64,000 nucleotides of DNA from Isoetes taiwanensis (lineage: Eukaryota; Streptophyta; Lycopodiopsida; Isoetales; Isoetaceae): assembly GCA_021234155.1 (NCBI GenBank), contig JAJEKV010000780.1:1-64000 (forward strand), read 5' to 3'. Below, one piece after another: positions 12,301-24,066 of this stretch; the first letter of the stretch is position 1, and each line of letters opens with the position of its first letter. The notes beneath the pieces are model-generated. The model was not told where the DNA came from. It worked only from the letters and a program-made list of their open reading frames with translations, and searched no databases. The position numbers and the translations under genes are program-made.

Positions 12301-13430
12301 TATCGAAAAGATACAAAACCACACTCTTTCAATATAAGAAAATTTGTCTCTATTCACGCCCATCCTACTTTGGCACGCATGTATTGACATGCGAACACAC
12401 ACACTGCATTGACAGCAAGCACTTCCTTTACAAACCTTGAACCCCATGTGCCCGGGACAAGATAAATTCACTTAAACTATAATGGCGTGCCCCGGTAGCA
12501 GCCGTTCAAAATCTAGGTAGATAAAATGTCCAATGGATGTGATCTATCCTATAGCCTAGAGTATAACTTTGGCTGAGTAAAATAAAGTCAATCCCAAACA
12601 AGTTCATTCAACTTTAGCCACATTACACATTCTTAGTATAAAAGAAAAGATATTTAGTTTACTCGATAAAAATGAAGATGTGTAGTGATTGAATGTTAGG
12701 CATGTGGTCTAGTCATTATATTATTTTCTAGGACGGTTTAGTCAAAGTACTTACATGAACCAATCCTCAATAGTGGTTGGATCTTGACGAAAAAATGTGT
12801 ACGTTTAGACAACGTGCATTTGCATAGTGTAAAATCCATATGAATGCGTTCTATGTCGGTGCCATTAATTTGAAGTTTGTCGAGTTTAATTCTAGAGTTT
12901 GTTGGACTTTACCCCACGATGGTATGATTAAGTCTCTCGATAGAGGCCAATTTAACTCAGTATCAAGAAGAGTATATAAAGAGCCAACCACACTTCCATC
13001 ATTCTTTAATACACTGAGTGTATGCATGTATGTTCGTATATTCATCATTAATCCATTGTGTTTGAGGAGCTAATATTGTATTTGTTTGGTTATTCTTTGA
13101 TGATCATATTCATAACCATATCCAGACAAAATCCCAAATAAGCAGAAGAGGACCTATCTTTTATTAGCAATATAGTATTCCACCTAGAAGATCTAGTAAG
13201 GACTGCTCGTGCACATATATATCGGGGAATACACCATTGCATCACATAGAGTGGGGCCCCACGACCGGCGGCTCTCGGAGTGGCATAATGGTGGACCAGA
13301 CACCATTCCCCTACAAAATAGAAATAGGGGAGCGGTTTTGATTTTCCATAGATTTCGAGCTGTAGATCTCTATAGCTATTTCTGTAGATTTAGAACTGTG
13401 TTTTCCTCGAAGAACTACGAGATCTTGCTT
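9330..13430. other. AT-rich intergenic DNA, no gene seen
   Basis: Only short chance frames occur on both strands. There is a local near-duplicate around 9700-9840 (tgccatgtaaagtacatg / tgccatgtatggcacat). No RNA gene, LTR pair or inverted terminal repeat was recognised. Confidence 0.3.
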
Positions 13431-13435
13431 GCATT

Positions 13436-13585
13436 GCATTTGGTTCAATCTGTGTTTGCTCCAACTAGCTTCCTACGCTTGCTCCAATCTGTATTTGATC
13501 CAATTGGCTTCTTGCATTTGCTCGAATCTGTGTTTGCTTGAATTGGCTTCCTGCATTTGCTCATATCTGTCTTTGCTCAAAAAAT
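13436..13585. repeat. Minisatellite, about 45-base unit, three copies
   Basis: The phrase 'caatctgtgtttgctccaa' followed by 'ctagcttcctacgcttgct' recurs three times with substitutions (13440-13580). The open frame running through it is explained by the repeat. Confidence 0.5.
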
Positions 13586-15340
13586 TCCTTTGCAAAGGTT
13601 AACCTGGAGAACCCTAAAAGTAACCTGGGGAATAGGTACTGCAGAATGGTGAAACCCTATTTCCATTCCACAGTGTGGAGGCTGCCACCTGGCGCTATGA
13701 AAAAGCACGACAACCCAAAACTTAATGAAAGGTTGAACCAAGTTATTTCTAGATTAGGATTTACAAAAAAGTATGATCGAAGTATGAAATTTTTTTACTA
13801 GATTAAAGAAGATATTTACATGACTAGCAAAGAAACAACTATCTCCATAGCTACAATTGTATGTTGTAAATGCGTGGAGTAAGAAAAAATCTAAGAGCAG
13901 GCACATGCTCCCCCGACCTCTAAAAATCCATCCACTTCTTCCCATGCACGTGGCACTATTTTGACAAGTCAATAAATGTGGATAGGGATTGGAGACAGGA
14001 ATACTACACGGAATGCTCATATATTTTATACCATGCATCTTTCTTAGATCTAAATGAAAAGTGTATGTTATGGCTTGTACATCTTATCTGTATGTTTTGC
14101 AAACTTTAATGGCATTATTATAAAATTGCAGTGTCCATTCGTGTCGAAGAAAGGACACAAGAAGAGAGGAATATGAAGAATATGAATGGCGTCCATGACA
14201 AGAGACTATGAATTGTTTGTCAGCATCTTGCTAGTTACTATGTCATATAGGGTCCACTAATCAAGGTTCATATCATTAATCATTAAGATGTCCTCGAATC
14301 AATGTCGTTGCTCTTTCCTTGCCCCACAGCCTAAGGCGTGATTAGCAGGTGCTAAATAAAAATAAAAACCTTAAACGAACTTATTTGTATGACCCAATCT
14401 AACACGCATAGAAAAGGTGTTGATGGGTACATTGGTTCTAAATGGAGCCCATGTACAATTTGGAAACTTGTATTCCAAGGTTGTAGTTTAGAACGCACAA
14501 CCAACTACTTTTAGAAAGCAAATTATGATCTACTACCTAACTACCAACTAGTTGAATTGCTAGAGTAGCATTTCCAAACAATCTTGCCATGAAAAATGTA
14601 TATCACATGTTTGTCAATGGATCAACTATTTAATCCTTTCGTACATCATGTGGCTAGTTGTGGTTTTGTTTATCAAAGGTATTTGGCATAACACGTTAGT
14701 TTTGTATTATTTCCAGGCAAAAAACACAAAGGAAATTTGTCGACTTAATGGCTATAACATGTTAGTTTTTGCTCTTATAATATTGATATTGATAATTTAA
14801 TGGCTATAACATGATTCGGCCAAAACAATTGTTGTTATCCAATGCCTCATTACTTATCTATTTGGAATAAAAAATCTTCCATGTGGTTAGTTTTTTTTAT
14901 GTATGAGTATACAGCCAAAGAAAAAAAATTCTGGGCAGTTTGATAACTTAATATACATAACTATGGTGTTCAATCAAACCACATACTCTGTACCAGAGCA
15001 AGAAGCCAGTTGTAACTTGGTGAAGTTGAAGTTCACATTTGTTTTGCATGACTTTGGACTAGTGAGTTGAGGGCCTCAAATAAAGCCTAAATAAAGGTCA
15101 AAGAAGTCGGGCGGGGCCGAACCTTCTGTCTCTAACAGTGCACCACCAAAACAGAAAATTGATATCCATAAACGGACTTGCATTGCTATTCATTACAAAT
15201 TGGTTTATCCCTGCAGGCAGAGACAACCACTCCCAACAAATTTTGAACAGAAACAATAGAAGTTGAAGAAAAAATCTAACGAACCAATTAATGCCTTTTC
15301 AGCAAACCTTGATTACATTTCCAATCTGCTGCAAATTCTG

Positions 15341-15346
15341 TTTATT
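15341..15346 (-). promoter_or_regulatory. Candidate poly(A) signal of the GID1 gene
   Basis: TTTATT on the plus strand reads AATAAA on the minus strand, about 120 bases after the GID1 stop codon. This is a usual distance. It was chosen on position and motif only. Confidence 0.45.
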
Positions 15347-15466
15347 CTGTTCTTCCTTTACTAAAATCAACAATCACCCAATGAACTGATGTGGGTTTTG
15401 TATATCACAATCCTGTTGTAGACTTCTTTTTGTTGAGATGGTGACACCATCTTTTGTGTGATAAGA

Positions 15467-16725
15467 TCAGGATGATCCCGCTTTCGGGTTCGGGCCTCTA
15501 ATGAATGCATAAACAGCATTCATATACTTGTAATAGTGTTCAGTGTTAGGGAGAATGAAGAATCCTACTGTGGCTCTTTCAAGCAAAAGAAGCTGCACAT
15601 CTTTACCTGCTTGTTTTAAGCCTTCAGCATAACTAATCTGCCACTCCTTCATAAGGTCAAGCTCTGCAACTACAACAAGGGTCCTTGGCAAATTGACAGA
15701 ATCAAGTTTCTGAGATCTGGGGCCAAATATATTACAAGCCGGATGATCGCGGTCTTCGCCAGGAGGAAGAAATGAATGCCAGTAATAATCCCTATCTCTA
15801 ACAGTGACAAAATACTGGCCATCAAGTTTGCTTTCTGTGGAAGTTCGCTTCATGCCACCAAACATAGGGATCATTTGGATATGGCCAGAAATTGAAATAG
15901 GGCTAAGATCTTCAGAAACTGCTTTAACACCTACATGATGCACTATGTTGCCACCAGAACTATCTCCCATTAGAAAACATTGAGAAAGGTCTGCATGTTT
16001 AGGGAGCCAACTCTGGCTGTTACCTGTGAGGACTTGACGCTGCAACCATTTGAGGGCACAAAAGCTGTCCTCATATGCCACAGGATACTTGTACTCTGGA
16101 GCTCGCCTATAATTCACAGAAATAATCACTGCTTTGCAGCGCTTTGCAATAGCTCTGCAAACATTATCATACAGGGCGCTGTTGGCTGAAGAATGGACGA
16201 AACTGCCTCCGTGGAAGTAGAATATAATAGGGATTTTTTCTGAGGAATCCGTTAGAACTGGCAGGAAGATTCGAGCCCATACTCCCGTCGTGCGGTCCAT
16301 GGTTGCATCCATGGATGCAACTCCATTATTTGGCACTTTGTTTGCCGGAACTTTCCTATCTAAAAACTCTGCTAGATGCCGATTGAACGTTCCATCCGGC
16401 CGGCGGGTTAAATTGTATGCAACCTTTAGGTTTGAAATAAGTACCCAGGTATTCAGTGGCACCACATCCTGCAGACATAGCCATTAAAAAAAGAGGCATG
16501 AATCCAGTATTGTATGAATCCAGTATTTGCATGAATCCATTACTCTTCCCTGTTGCCAGAATTATTACTGAAACACAAAGGATTGTTTCAAAATTGAACC
16601 GCATATGGAAGGCAAGAATTTAGGGCTTATATATGGAAAACAATCCGCCATAGCCAAAATCTCAAGAAGATTAATAAAACACTTACTTTGGATTCTCCAG
16701 GAAGGGCTTCGGTTTGCGACTCCAT
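15467..16725 (-). CDS. GID1: GID1 gibberellin receptor, two exons, 346 aa
   Basis: A soluble nuclear/cytoplasmic receptor of the hormone-sensitive-lipase fold that binds bioactive gibberellin and then DELLA proteins, leading to their degradation. Exon 1 (16687-16725) encodes MESQTEALPGESK, then a gtaagt donor. The 218-base intron ends in tgcag, and exon 2 (15467-16468) begins DVVPLNTWVLISNLK. This short first exon before VVPLNTW is the conserved GID1 structure and builds the N-terminal lid. Visible motifs: RRPDGTFNRHLAEFLDRKVPAN, the HGGSF oxyanion motif, GDSSGG nucleophile elbow, MFGG and LDGxYFVTVRDRDYYW, and the GEDRDHPACN segment. The catalytic His of the esterase triad is replaced by Val (ATVGFF), as in GID1 receptors and unlike active carboxylesterases. 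Length matches the family (about 345 aa). No frameshift is seen. In-frame GTG 16463-16465 is internal, not the start. Confidence 0.93.
16469..16686 (-). other. GID1 intron 1
   Basis: A 218-base phase-0 intron with gtaagt at 16681-16686 and an acceptor tgtctgcag ending at 16469. It sits at the intron position known for GID1 genes. Confidence 0.85.
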
Positions 16726-17430
16726 ATCCCCTGTCAGGGCGGCTCCTTGGAATGTAATGACAGAAGAAAACTCAAGGATTGATCCGCTAATCTTTTTAGA
16801 TCATCAATATTTGCCATTTGAATATTCCTCGGGCATCATTTTTCATACAAAGAATGATAGAGAAAGGGCAAAAACCATGAATTAGCTCCAAATCATGCCG
16901 GAGTTGGAGAAAGAAGGCGAGGAAGAGGGATTTGAGAAGAAATAAGCAACTGGGCGGGGAGGAGCTGTCTTTGTAGACTGACGTACTTGGAGATTATCCA
17001 CAAGGAGAGATTTTACCTTTGGACAAACTGGTGGATTCTTGCGACTTTGTTATTTTCCAGGAGATCAGGCGCTGGTTCTTATCTGCAAGCAAAGAAAATG
17101 AACGCTCCAAAGTGCGGCTTGAATGGGAGAGGAAGCGACAAATCGAGAGCAAAAAACAAAGAGCAAGTAGGTCCGGTCTCTGCCGTGTCTTTTTTCTGCC
17201 TAATAATTTGGGACACCTTTCCCTGGCCCAAATTCTTGAGCGATTTTTTTTCGATTTGTTTTTTGCAAGGATTAAAAATAAAATCCACCCTCCCACTTTT
17301 TTGTCACTTCATTCTCTTTGTCCTCTTATATTTAGTACTTCGAGTACTCTATTAAGTCCTTCCCATGTCTCTACGTATGCTACCTTTGCCACATTTCGTC
17401 AACCATACGTAATATATCTTCACTTTTAAG
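16726..17430 (-). promoter_or_regulatory. GID1 5' leader and promoter side
   Basis: This is the sequence upstream of the minus-strand GID1 start. It contains a GC-rich block (about 16925-16975) suitable for a 5' leader and an AT-rich A-tract further up (17425-17480). No TATA box could be placed with confidence. Overlapping frames on both strands here have no domain content. Confidence 0.3.
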
Positions 17431-20060
17431 AAAAATAAATAAATAAATTGATAAATCAATAAAACATACATATAGAATTTTAACGTCCATGGAGACCAAT
17501 AAAAGGCCATGGAACACCAAAAGCAAAAGACACTACATTGAATGGTTAGCCGTTTTTATGCACCCCAGCAAATCTGTAGCAATTTTTATGTCATACCACA
17601 TCGGGACCATAGAACAGAATCTCGTGATTGTGATTGCAAAGAACATTCAATACGCGTTAACGCATGCCGCATTGGAGATGGATGGCTAGAAAATGCAGGG
17701 ATGAGCTACACCTAGGTAATGCATGCCACATAAGAAACGAACACGTGGATGGGTAGAAAATGCAGGGACGAGCTACGCCTCTGTTGAGTTAGCATGCTAA
17801 AAACGACAAGAAGGTGAGAAGGGAGCAGGCGCATGAAAATTACACTCTGATGCACCTTTGCATCTTATCCCACCCTGCCTCTCACCCCACCCTACCCTTG
17901 TCTGTTACATACTCATTTCGAGACCTGCTCAACACAAGTTTTCCAAAGTGTTTTTGTCTGTTACTCCTCTCTAGATGTCAATGACTCTGGCGTGTCAACC
18001 TCTATCTTCTTGTGAATGCAGTATATTTGGAAGGTGATGTATCTGGCATTTAGTTTGGCATGTTAGTCCACATATCAAAACAAACACATTATCTAGTATA
18101 TTTATAATAACTACTCTGTATTGACCTCAGCCAATTCTTTAATTTCACATTTGTTCGTTAATCTCGTTTATCACAGCGTTCAAATGGTTCATTTGCAATT
18201 TGAATATATAAATATCACAGTCAACTATCATCATCACATGCTCAATTGTAAAGGGACTCTTTGCAGTTAAGACAATGTCCCATTAGTATCAAAATATGTC
18301 AAATGTCAAATGCTTTATCACAACCTTCACCTCAATCACTAGCTCTAGGTTACCACAGTGACATAACTGACTGTCAAAATCCCTTATTTATCTAATGCAT
18401 GTTGAGGAAGGGGAAAACACCATTGCCCTATGAAATGTAGACACAGTAGCCTTTGGATATACATCCATTCCCCAGCATTACATGTCTTATAATAAAAGTT
18501 ATGAACATAGCAAACTAATTTTAGATCCAAATTATATCTAGATTCAAATCTATGGCATTTGAAGGTATGTAACAAAGCAAAGATTTGATATTCTTCGTAC
18601 CTTAAAAATGTGTTTAGACTAGAAATCAATCTTAAGCATAAGTAATAAGAATCATAAATGGATGTTGAGGAGTTGTATATTGGAATTTTAGTATATGACA
18701 ATTGTGATTACTCTATGGTCAATTGTCAATGTCTTAGAACTCAATTCAATGTTAAACACCATCGCTTAATCATTCGACTTAAAAATCAAGTTCTTTACTC
18801 CACAAGATGCCAATAGTATCTTGTGTAGCCGTAGCGAATGTCTGAGAATGAATGCATTTATCTTAAAGTTCAATGGTCCCATAGACCTCTTGATCTCCAT
18901 GGATGACAATATTCAATTTAATGCAGTAGCAAATGTTACCAATATAGTATGACGTTGAAAACTGCTAACTAACTAACTACCAGTTTAGTTCTTTTGCAAT
19001 AAGAGGTTGAATTTCCAGGATGTTTAAGATGTTCATCATGCTCGGGATTAGCGCGCACGCACGCCCTTATGCAAGGTAAGGGCGTGATGAACCATGCCTG
19101 AACCCTACGTCTGGTTCTGCCTGCGCCCATTACCCAACATAATGTTTGGGTGAGGGCATTTCAGGGTGATAGTGCCATGATATCTTCCTCGATTGCATAA
19201 TTTTCTTCCTTCTGAGTTCGCAGACACACTGGTTAGGTTATAAGAAATAGTCTGAGTTTGAAATTGTCTGAAATGGGCATTGTTAAATGAGCAAGTCTTT
19301 AGAGGGAGAAATTTCCTTGGAAGGGCAACTTTTTTAGGTTGTTACGAGAACAAGTGTCCATTGGGAGAGCCTTATCTCAAAAGTGAGGACGTGGCAAGGT
19401 AAGCCACTTGATGAAGGTATGTGGTTATTATAAACCCCACCAAAGGTAGGCTTGTCTTTTAGGTGATGGAGATGCCCTTGAAATGAGATAGGCACAAGTG
19501 CCATTATTTAGGCAGTGCCAAAATAAGTTCGACAGGCAAGGTCAATGCATTCCACCTTCAAAGGTGCCCCTAAGATTGCGGCTTTTGGACTCGTCAATAA
19601 TGTCCAACTCTTGCTACCAAACAAACGTGGGGGCACAACCTTTGCCAGCCAACAAACATTGGACTACACATACACCGACTTCTCGTATCGTATTTAAGGC
19701 CTCCTTGTCTTTCTGGCATGTCTTGACCCCTTGCCCCTTACCCCCCTCTTTTTTTCAGTTTTAGTGTCGAACCTTATACCTATGTGCCTCTGCCTACCTG
19801 AATGCAACTAGCCTGTTCTATTTTGTTTTGTTCAACTAACTCGCCTGCTCTATCTTGTTTTGTTCTATACACTGTTCTAATTTGTTTTATTTTATTTAAT
19901 TATTTTGTACCCACTCGATAAGATAATTACACATATTTGCCAACTTATCAAAAAAAAACATATTTGCCAGCTTGCCTTAAACATCTTCCATGTTTGTTTT
20001 CCTTTTTTATGCAACTCTTTTCTTTTGTCTTTCTTTGTAAAAATACATACAAATGTATTT
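17430..20060. other. AT-rich intergenic DNA, no gene
   Basis: A 33-base phrase (gatggctagaaaatgcag... gagctac) occurs twice at about 17681 and 17748. No coding sequence, RNA gene or paired termini were seen. Confidence 0.3.
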
Positions 20061-20064
20061 AAAA

Positions 20065-20510
20065 TTAATATGCTCAAACGTTTTTCTACTATTACGAATT
20101 AGGAAGTCAAGTTGGTGGGGATAATGATTGAGGTATAAGAATCGTGTCCATCCCTATTTTGTTCTATTCTATTCTATTACGCTCTCTTTTTTCTTTCTTT
20201 ATTCAATTTGCAAAATTCACTTTCGCTTTTACAAATATATACAACCATTTATGTAACGAACTGAGTACTAAATGCTCAAAAGTGTTTGCGTCATTAAGAA
20301 TTAGGAAGTCGAGTTGGTGGGGAATAGAGATTCAGATTTCAAGGTCATATCTAGTGATGGCATCACATCAGGCAATACAGGACACTTTTTTACAACAATA
20401 TATGATAAGGATTGTGTGAAAGCTTGACAACTCAAGACATGTCATATTAAAAAACACAAGACTGTCGGTGACTACATTTAAGCAATGTTGAGTTATGAAC
20501 TAATATGTGT
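20065..20510 (+). repeat. Dispersed repeat family, copies 1-2
   Basis: The block 'gctcaaaagtgtttgcgtcattaagaattaggaagtcgagttggtgggg' and the following about 180 bases at 20270-20510 recur at 21405-21632. The first 60 bases recur again at 20068-20125. The copies are diverged by substitutions and indels. Function is unknown. Confidence 0.5.
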
Positions 20511-20610
20511 GCCATATGTGACTTTTAGGTTATCGTGCCTACAAAATTAGCATGACCATTTATTGATTAATTGGGCTTCGACGTATCTCAAAATCAGCAT
20601 CAATCAAGTT

Positions 20611-20775
20611 TATGACCTCACGTTTGGTCTAATGGTTACACACTGTCCTAGAACAAATATGTCTCAAGTTCGCGGTTCCCCAAAGTTGCATTCAATGTAA
20701 GGTGGTTAGGGGCATGAACCCATAAAGCAATGTTGGTGTAGTGTGTATTTACTATATCGTATTAGATGCAAAAAA
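20611..20775 (+). mobile_element. tRNA-derived SINE candidate
   Basis: TGGTCTAATGG at 20625-20635 matches the Pol III A box, and GTTCGCGGTTCC at 20668-20679 resembles a B box at tRNA-like spacing. The sequence after the B box does not close into a tRNA cloverleaf, and an A-rich stretch follows near 20770. This is best read as the head of a tRNA-related SINE; ends are approximate. Confidence 0.4.
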
Positions 20776-21175
20776 ACAATGTTGGTGTGATGTATGAGTG
20801 ATATGTCTTATTATATGCTGCCTATGTGACATGATTTTCTTTTGGTATAAATTATACTAGTAGCGGGTGTCAAGCACTTTCGGGCTTTAGTTGCGGTATT
20901 CCATGTTTGAGCATGTTGTAGTAGCAATAGAGGAAGTTAAAGATTTCAATTATTTGGAAAATCTTAAGTCGTCGATATTTGTTTTGCTTACTTAAGTGGA
21001 CATTCTTGTAATGGCATTTTCCATAGGTCTGTGTTTCTATTTCTTTCCATGTGTAAATCTGCTTGTATTTCCATTTTTATACATGTAAGGAAACCAACAT
21101 GTTTTTTTCTCTTTTTTTTCTAGGGGGTTCTTTTTTATTGGAGGAGAAGGGTGCTTTTGGGTTTGGTAGATGATC

Positions 21176-21226
21176 ATAGAATAGAATAGAATAGAATAGA
21201 ATAGAATAGAATAGAATAGAATAGAA
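21176..21226 (-). repeat. (TTCTA)n retroposon tail, minus orientation
   Basis: About ten units of TAGAA on the plus strand, followed on the right by the retroposon 3' sequence (21227-21290). That sequence, read on the minus strand, matches 5040-5105 before its own TTCTA tail. Confidence 0.6.
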
Positions 21227-21404
21227 GAGTTTTTATCATCCACGGAGACCAATCGACCTATGGGACCCAACAAAATGGTGCAACAGACTTATTGCTAATT
21301 GTTGTTTTTGCCCTAACTTAGATCATTTGATCTCAAAGACATTTGTAATTCATTCTATACTAGTAATGGGAGCCCAATGTTGCTAAGCATTTTGTTCTAT
21401 TTTG

Positions 21405-21632
21405 CATTAAGACGCTCAAAAGCATTTGCATCATAAAGAATTAGGAAGTCAAGTCGATGAGGAATAGAGATTGAGATAGGAATAGTTGATTGATACGTGG
21501 ACGTTGTTTTACAACAATATATGATGAGGATGTGGGAAACTTGATAGCACAAGAGATAGCATATTAGAAAAACACAAGACCGTTGGTGACTACATTCGAG
21601 CAATATTGAGTTATGAATACTAATATGTGTGA
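21405..21632 (+). repeat. Dispersed repeat family, copy 3
   Basis: A diverged copy of 20270-20510 in the same orientation, sharing 'aagaattaggaagtcaagtc', 'acaacaatatatgatgagg' and 'ggtgactacattcgagcaat'. No coding potential. Confidence 0.5.
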
Positions 21633-21639
21633 GGAATGA

Positions 21640-22680
21640 AAGAGGCCCAAAAAATAAACTTCCAACCTACCTGTCTTACTTTCAATATATTTATAAAAGC
21701 TTACTACACTACAATGATACTTCCGCATATAGTTTGCAATGCTGCCTTTTGCAGGTCTTCTAGCTTGTTCATCCAAGGCTAAGCTCTGGAAGTAACCAAG
21801 CCTCTCCCATTCATCTCCTCTTTCATGTTCTACTGCATGAATCCAAAAGCGACCCTAAATTTTTCCAAGCATACACCTAGAAAGCCAGATAAAATCAATT
21901 TATCAATTCAACACAATCTGCCGATGAACCATCAAAATTTATGTTCCAGAATTCAAGGTTTTGTCTCTTTGGAGAAAGGATTGTTGTAGAGCATGAAGGC
22001 AGAAAGCAATTCGGGGCAGTTTTGGAGCCTGAACTAATTGGCAAAAGTTAGAGATTTGATCCTAGAACAGCCTTCTGGGAACCATTATTGGTCCACAGAA
22101 GACAGAAAACAGTTTTGATCCTTGTTCGATGATCCCTATCTTCCTTCTCATACCTAGGAATGAGGTGTAGTGTCTTGTGTTGTACTCTCTAACTCGCATA
22201 GAAAAATAAGAAAATACTAAAAAAAATCACAAAAATTATTTCATTAAGACAATTTTACCTTATGTAAATATGAGGCAGTCTTGGCATGACCCCCTTGGAT
22301 TCACGTAAGCATAACTTCCAAGAATGAAGGTAGATAGATTTTTAGGTATTTTTCACATGGATTGTGACTACCGCATACGAACTTGTAGGAAGGGTTTTAC
22401 TGAATTTTGAGCTATTGATTTTATATGAATTTTAATGTGAACAGTGCAAATGCACCATTTTTGGTCCATCACCTGACAACTCTAGTGTTAATAGTATTGC
22501 TATCTTTGTTGTTTTCTCTTTAAGAACGGCTAAATAAGAATGTACATGGGCTTGGATAGAGAATGGAGTATCAACAGAGTAAGCGGTGCAAATGCTAGAG
22601 GTCTAAGGCAAGAATATATAAAGAATATTAACATTGTTTGAAAATATCATGTAAAAGAAATAAATGTCTGATTCATGACG
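21640..22680. other. AT-rich DNA, no gene
   Basis: No frame longer than about 70 codons and no recognisable element ends. Confidence 0.3.
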
Positions 22681-22877
22681 AGATAGCTAAGATAAGTGTG
22701 GAAAGGCTTGTCCCTGGAGATGGAGCCTAGGCCTAGAATCATCTGACAAGTGGACTCCATCTTCATTCTTCGGTGGCCTCTTGATTGTGCTTAGCGTTAG
22801 TGATATGGTTTGCTTCAAAAGCTTTGTCTCATTAACCCTTTTTAAAATGGCACTTGACCTATCTGAGGGTTTCAAAA

Positions 22878-23492
22878 CTACATCTGCACCAAGAGCCTTT
22901 TGAATGCTTCTGCAGACTCTTCGATTGTCAAAGCCTTTGTCGTTCTAGGTTTTTTTGTAGCATGTGTCTGCACAACCAAGGGTTTCCTCTTGCCCTTCCC
23001 TGTCACTACCACCTCCTCCTCCTCTTCCTCCTCCTCTTCCGGCTTGCTCTCTTTCTCCACGTCTTCCTTAGCACGTGGGTACCATAAGCCCTTGACCATA
23101 ACTCTCTCGTCACAAAGAGTTATTGAAGACATGATGTCTACTAAATCTTGCAGTAAGGCTGCCGGTATAATATTATGCGGAAAAGAAATCAAGAACAGAA
23201 GGAAGAGGTGCACACTCACATAACCAAGTTTGTTGTTCTCTGAGATGTACTCGTAGACATCCTTCGGCTCACACATGCTGATCTGAAACATTCTGCTGTT
23301 CAGAAAATATTCAACAACGCTTTCGTCGTTTAGACAGTTCATCAGTATCTCGTCTTCATTTTCCGTGGACATCAAGCTAGTCATTTCGTCTGCAGGATAG
23401 CAGTCTTCAGGCTTGAACTTCCCCCTTCCTGTCTTAGTGCATAGGTACAGGTACGCATCAGTAGGGTGGCATTCTCTAGCTCCCCTCTGCAT
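22878..23492 (-). CDS. Unrecognised 204-aa protein with acidic run and basic tail
   Basis: The family was not recognised. The frame is open for 204 codons, long for this AT-rich region. Residues 1-90 are mixed and look globular (CTKTGRGKFKPEDCYPADEM near the start). Residues 95-115 are hydrophobic. A Glu run lies at about 150-160, followed by a basic patch KGKRKP that could act as a nuclear localisation signal. A GTGAGT/GGCAG pair at 23159-23219 resembles a short intron, but removing its 61 bases shifts the frame into a stop, so the unspliced reading is preferred. The ATG is only the first in frame; exons further upstream are possible. It lies 0.6 kb from another unknown minus-strand ORF and may belong with it to one mobile element. 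Confidence 0.35.
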   Translation of the reverse strand: MQRGARECHPTDAYLYLCTKTGRGKFKPEDCYPADEMTSLMSTENEDEILMNCLNDESVVEYFLNSRMFQISMCEPKDVYEYISENNKLGYVSVHLFLLFLISFPHNIIPAALLQDLVDIMSSITLCDERVMVKGLWYPRAKEDVEKESKPEEEEEEEEEVVVTGKGKRKPLVVQTHATKKPRTTKALTIEESAEAFKRLLVQM

Positions 23493-24066
23493 GTAACACG
23501 TAACATCCTTGAGTTCGTAGGATTGTGGGTTTGCAGCAGACTGTTGACCTTTGCCTTTACGAGTAACTTTTGGGCTAAAAAGGCGTAAAAAACAGGCTTA
23601 AACTTCACGAAAAATGGATTTACCTCAAATTTTCCTCTAATTAAGTTCTAGAAATGGTGTCTTAAAGAACCTCTATAAGCACAATTTTATTATAATGGGA
23701 AAAATTTTAGTAAAGTGGAATTTTTTTATTGTAGACCTTATGCAGGGGTTGTATACATGTGTACAGTACCCGTGTATCATATATATGTTGTGTACACTAC
23801 ATGAATATTTAGAAAACATATTAACACAGTATCATATACCAACTTTCAAACACAATATGTATGATAGATAGCAAAGGTTACTGGAGGCCACGGTAGTATG
23901 TTTAGCCCCTTCCCCTACGAGGTCTAACCCACCCAGCTTCCCACCATATGGGGTACCTAGACAATGAAAAAGTAATTCCATGATGATACTCACGGAAGAA
24001 GAGCGGACACAACTCTACAAAGTTGATGTATTCGTGCTAGTACTTGTTAATAAGGCCATACATCTG

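Noticed and set aside
15980-17429. Plus- and minus-strand frames of 65-136 codons around GID1
   Set aside because: Those over 15980-16604 are shadows or intron read-through of GID1. Those at 16987-17429 overlap one another in several frames with no domain.
22854-23223. Plus-strand Ser-rich frame opposite the Glu run
   Set aside because: Antisense shadow of the minus-strand acidic ORF.
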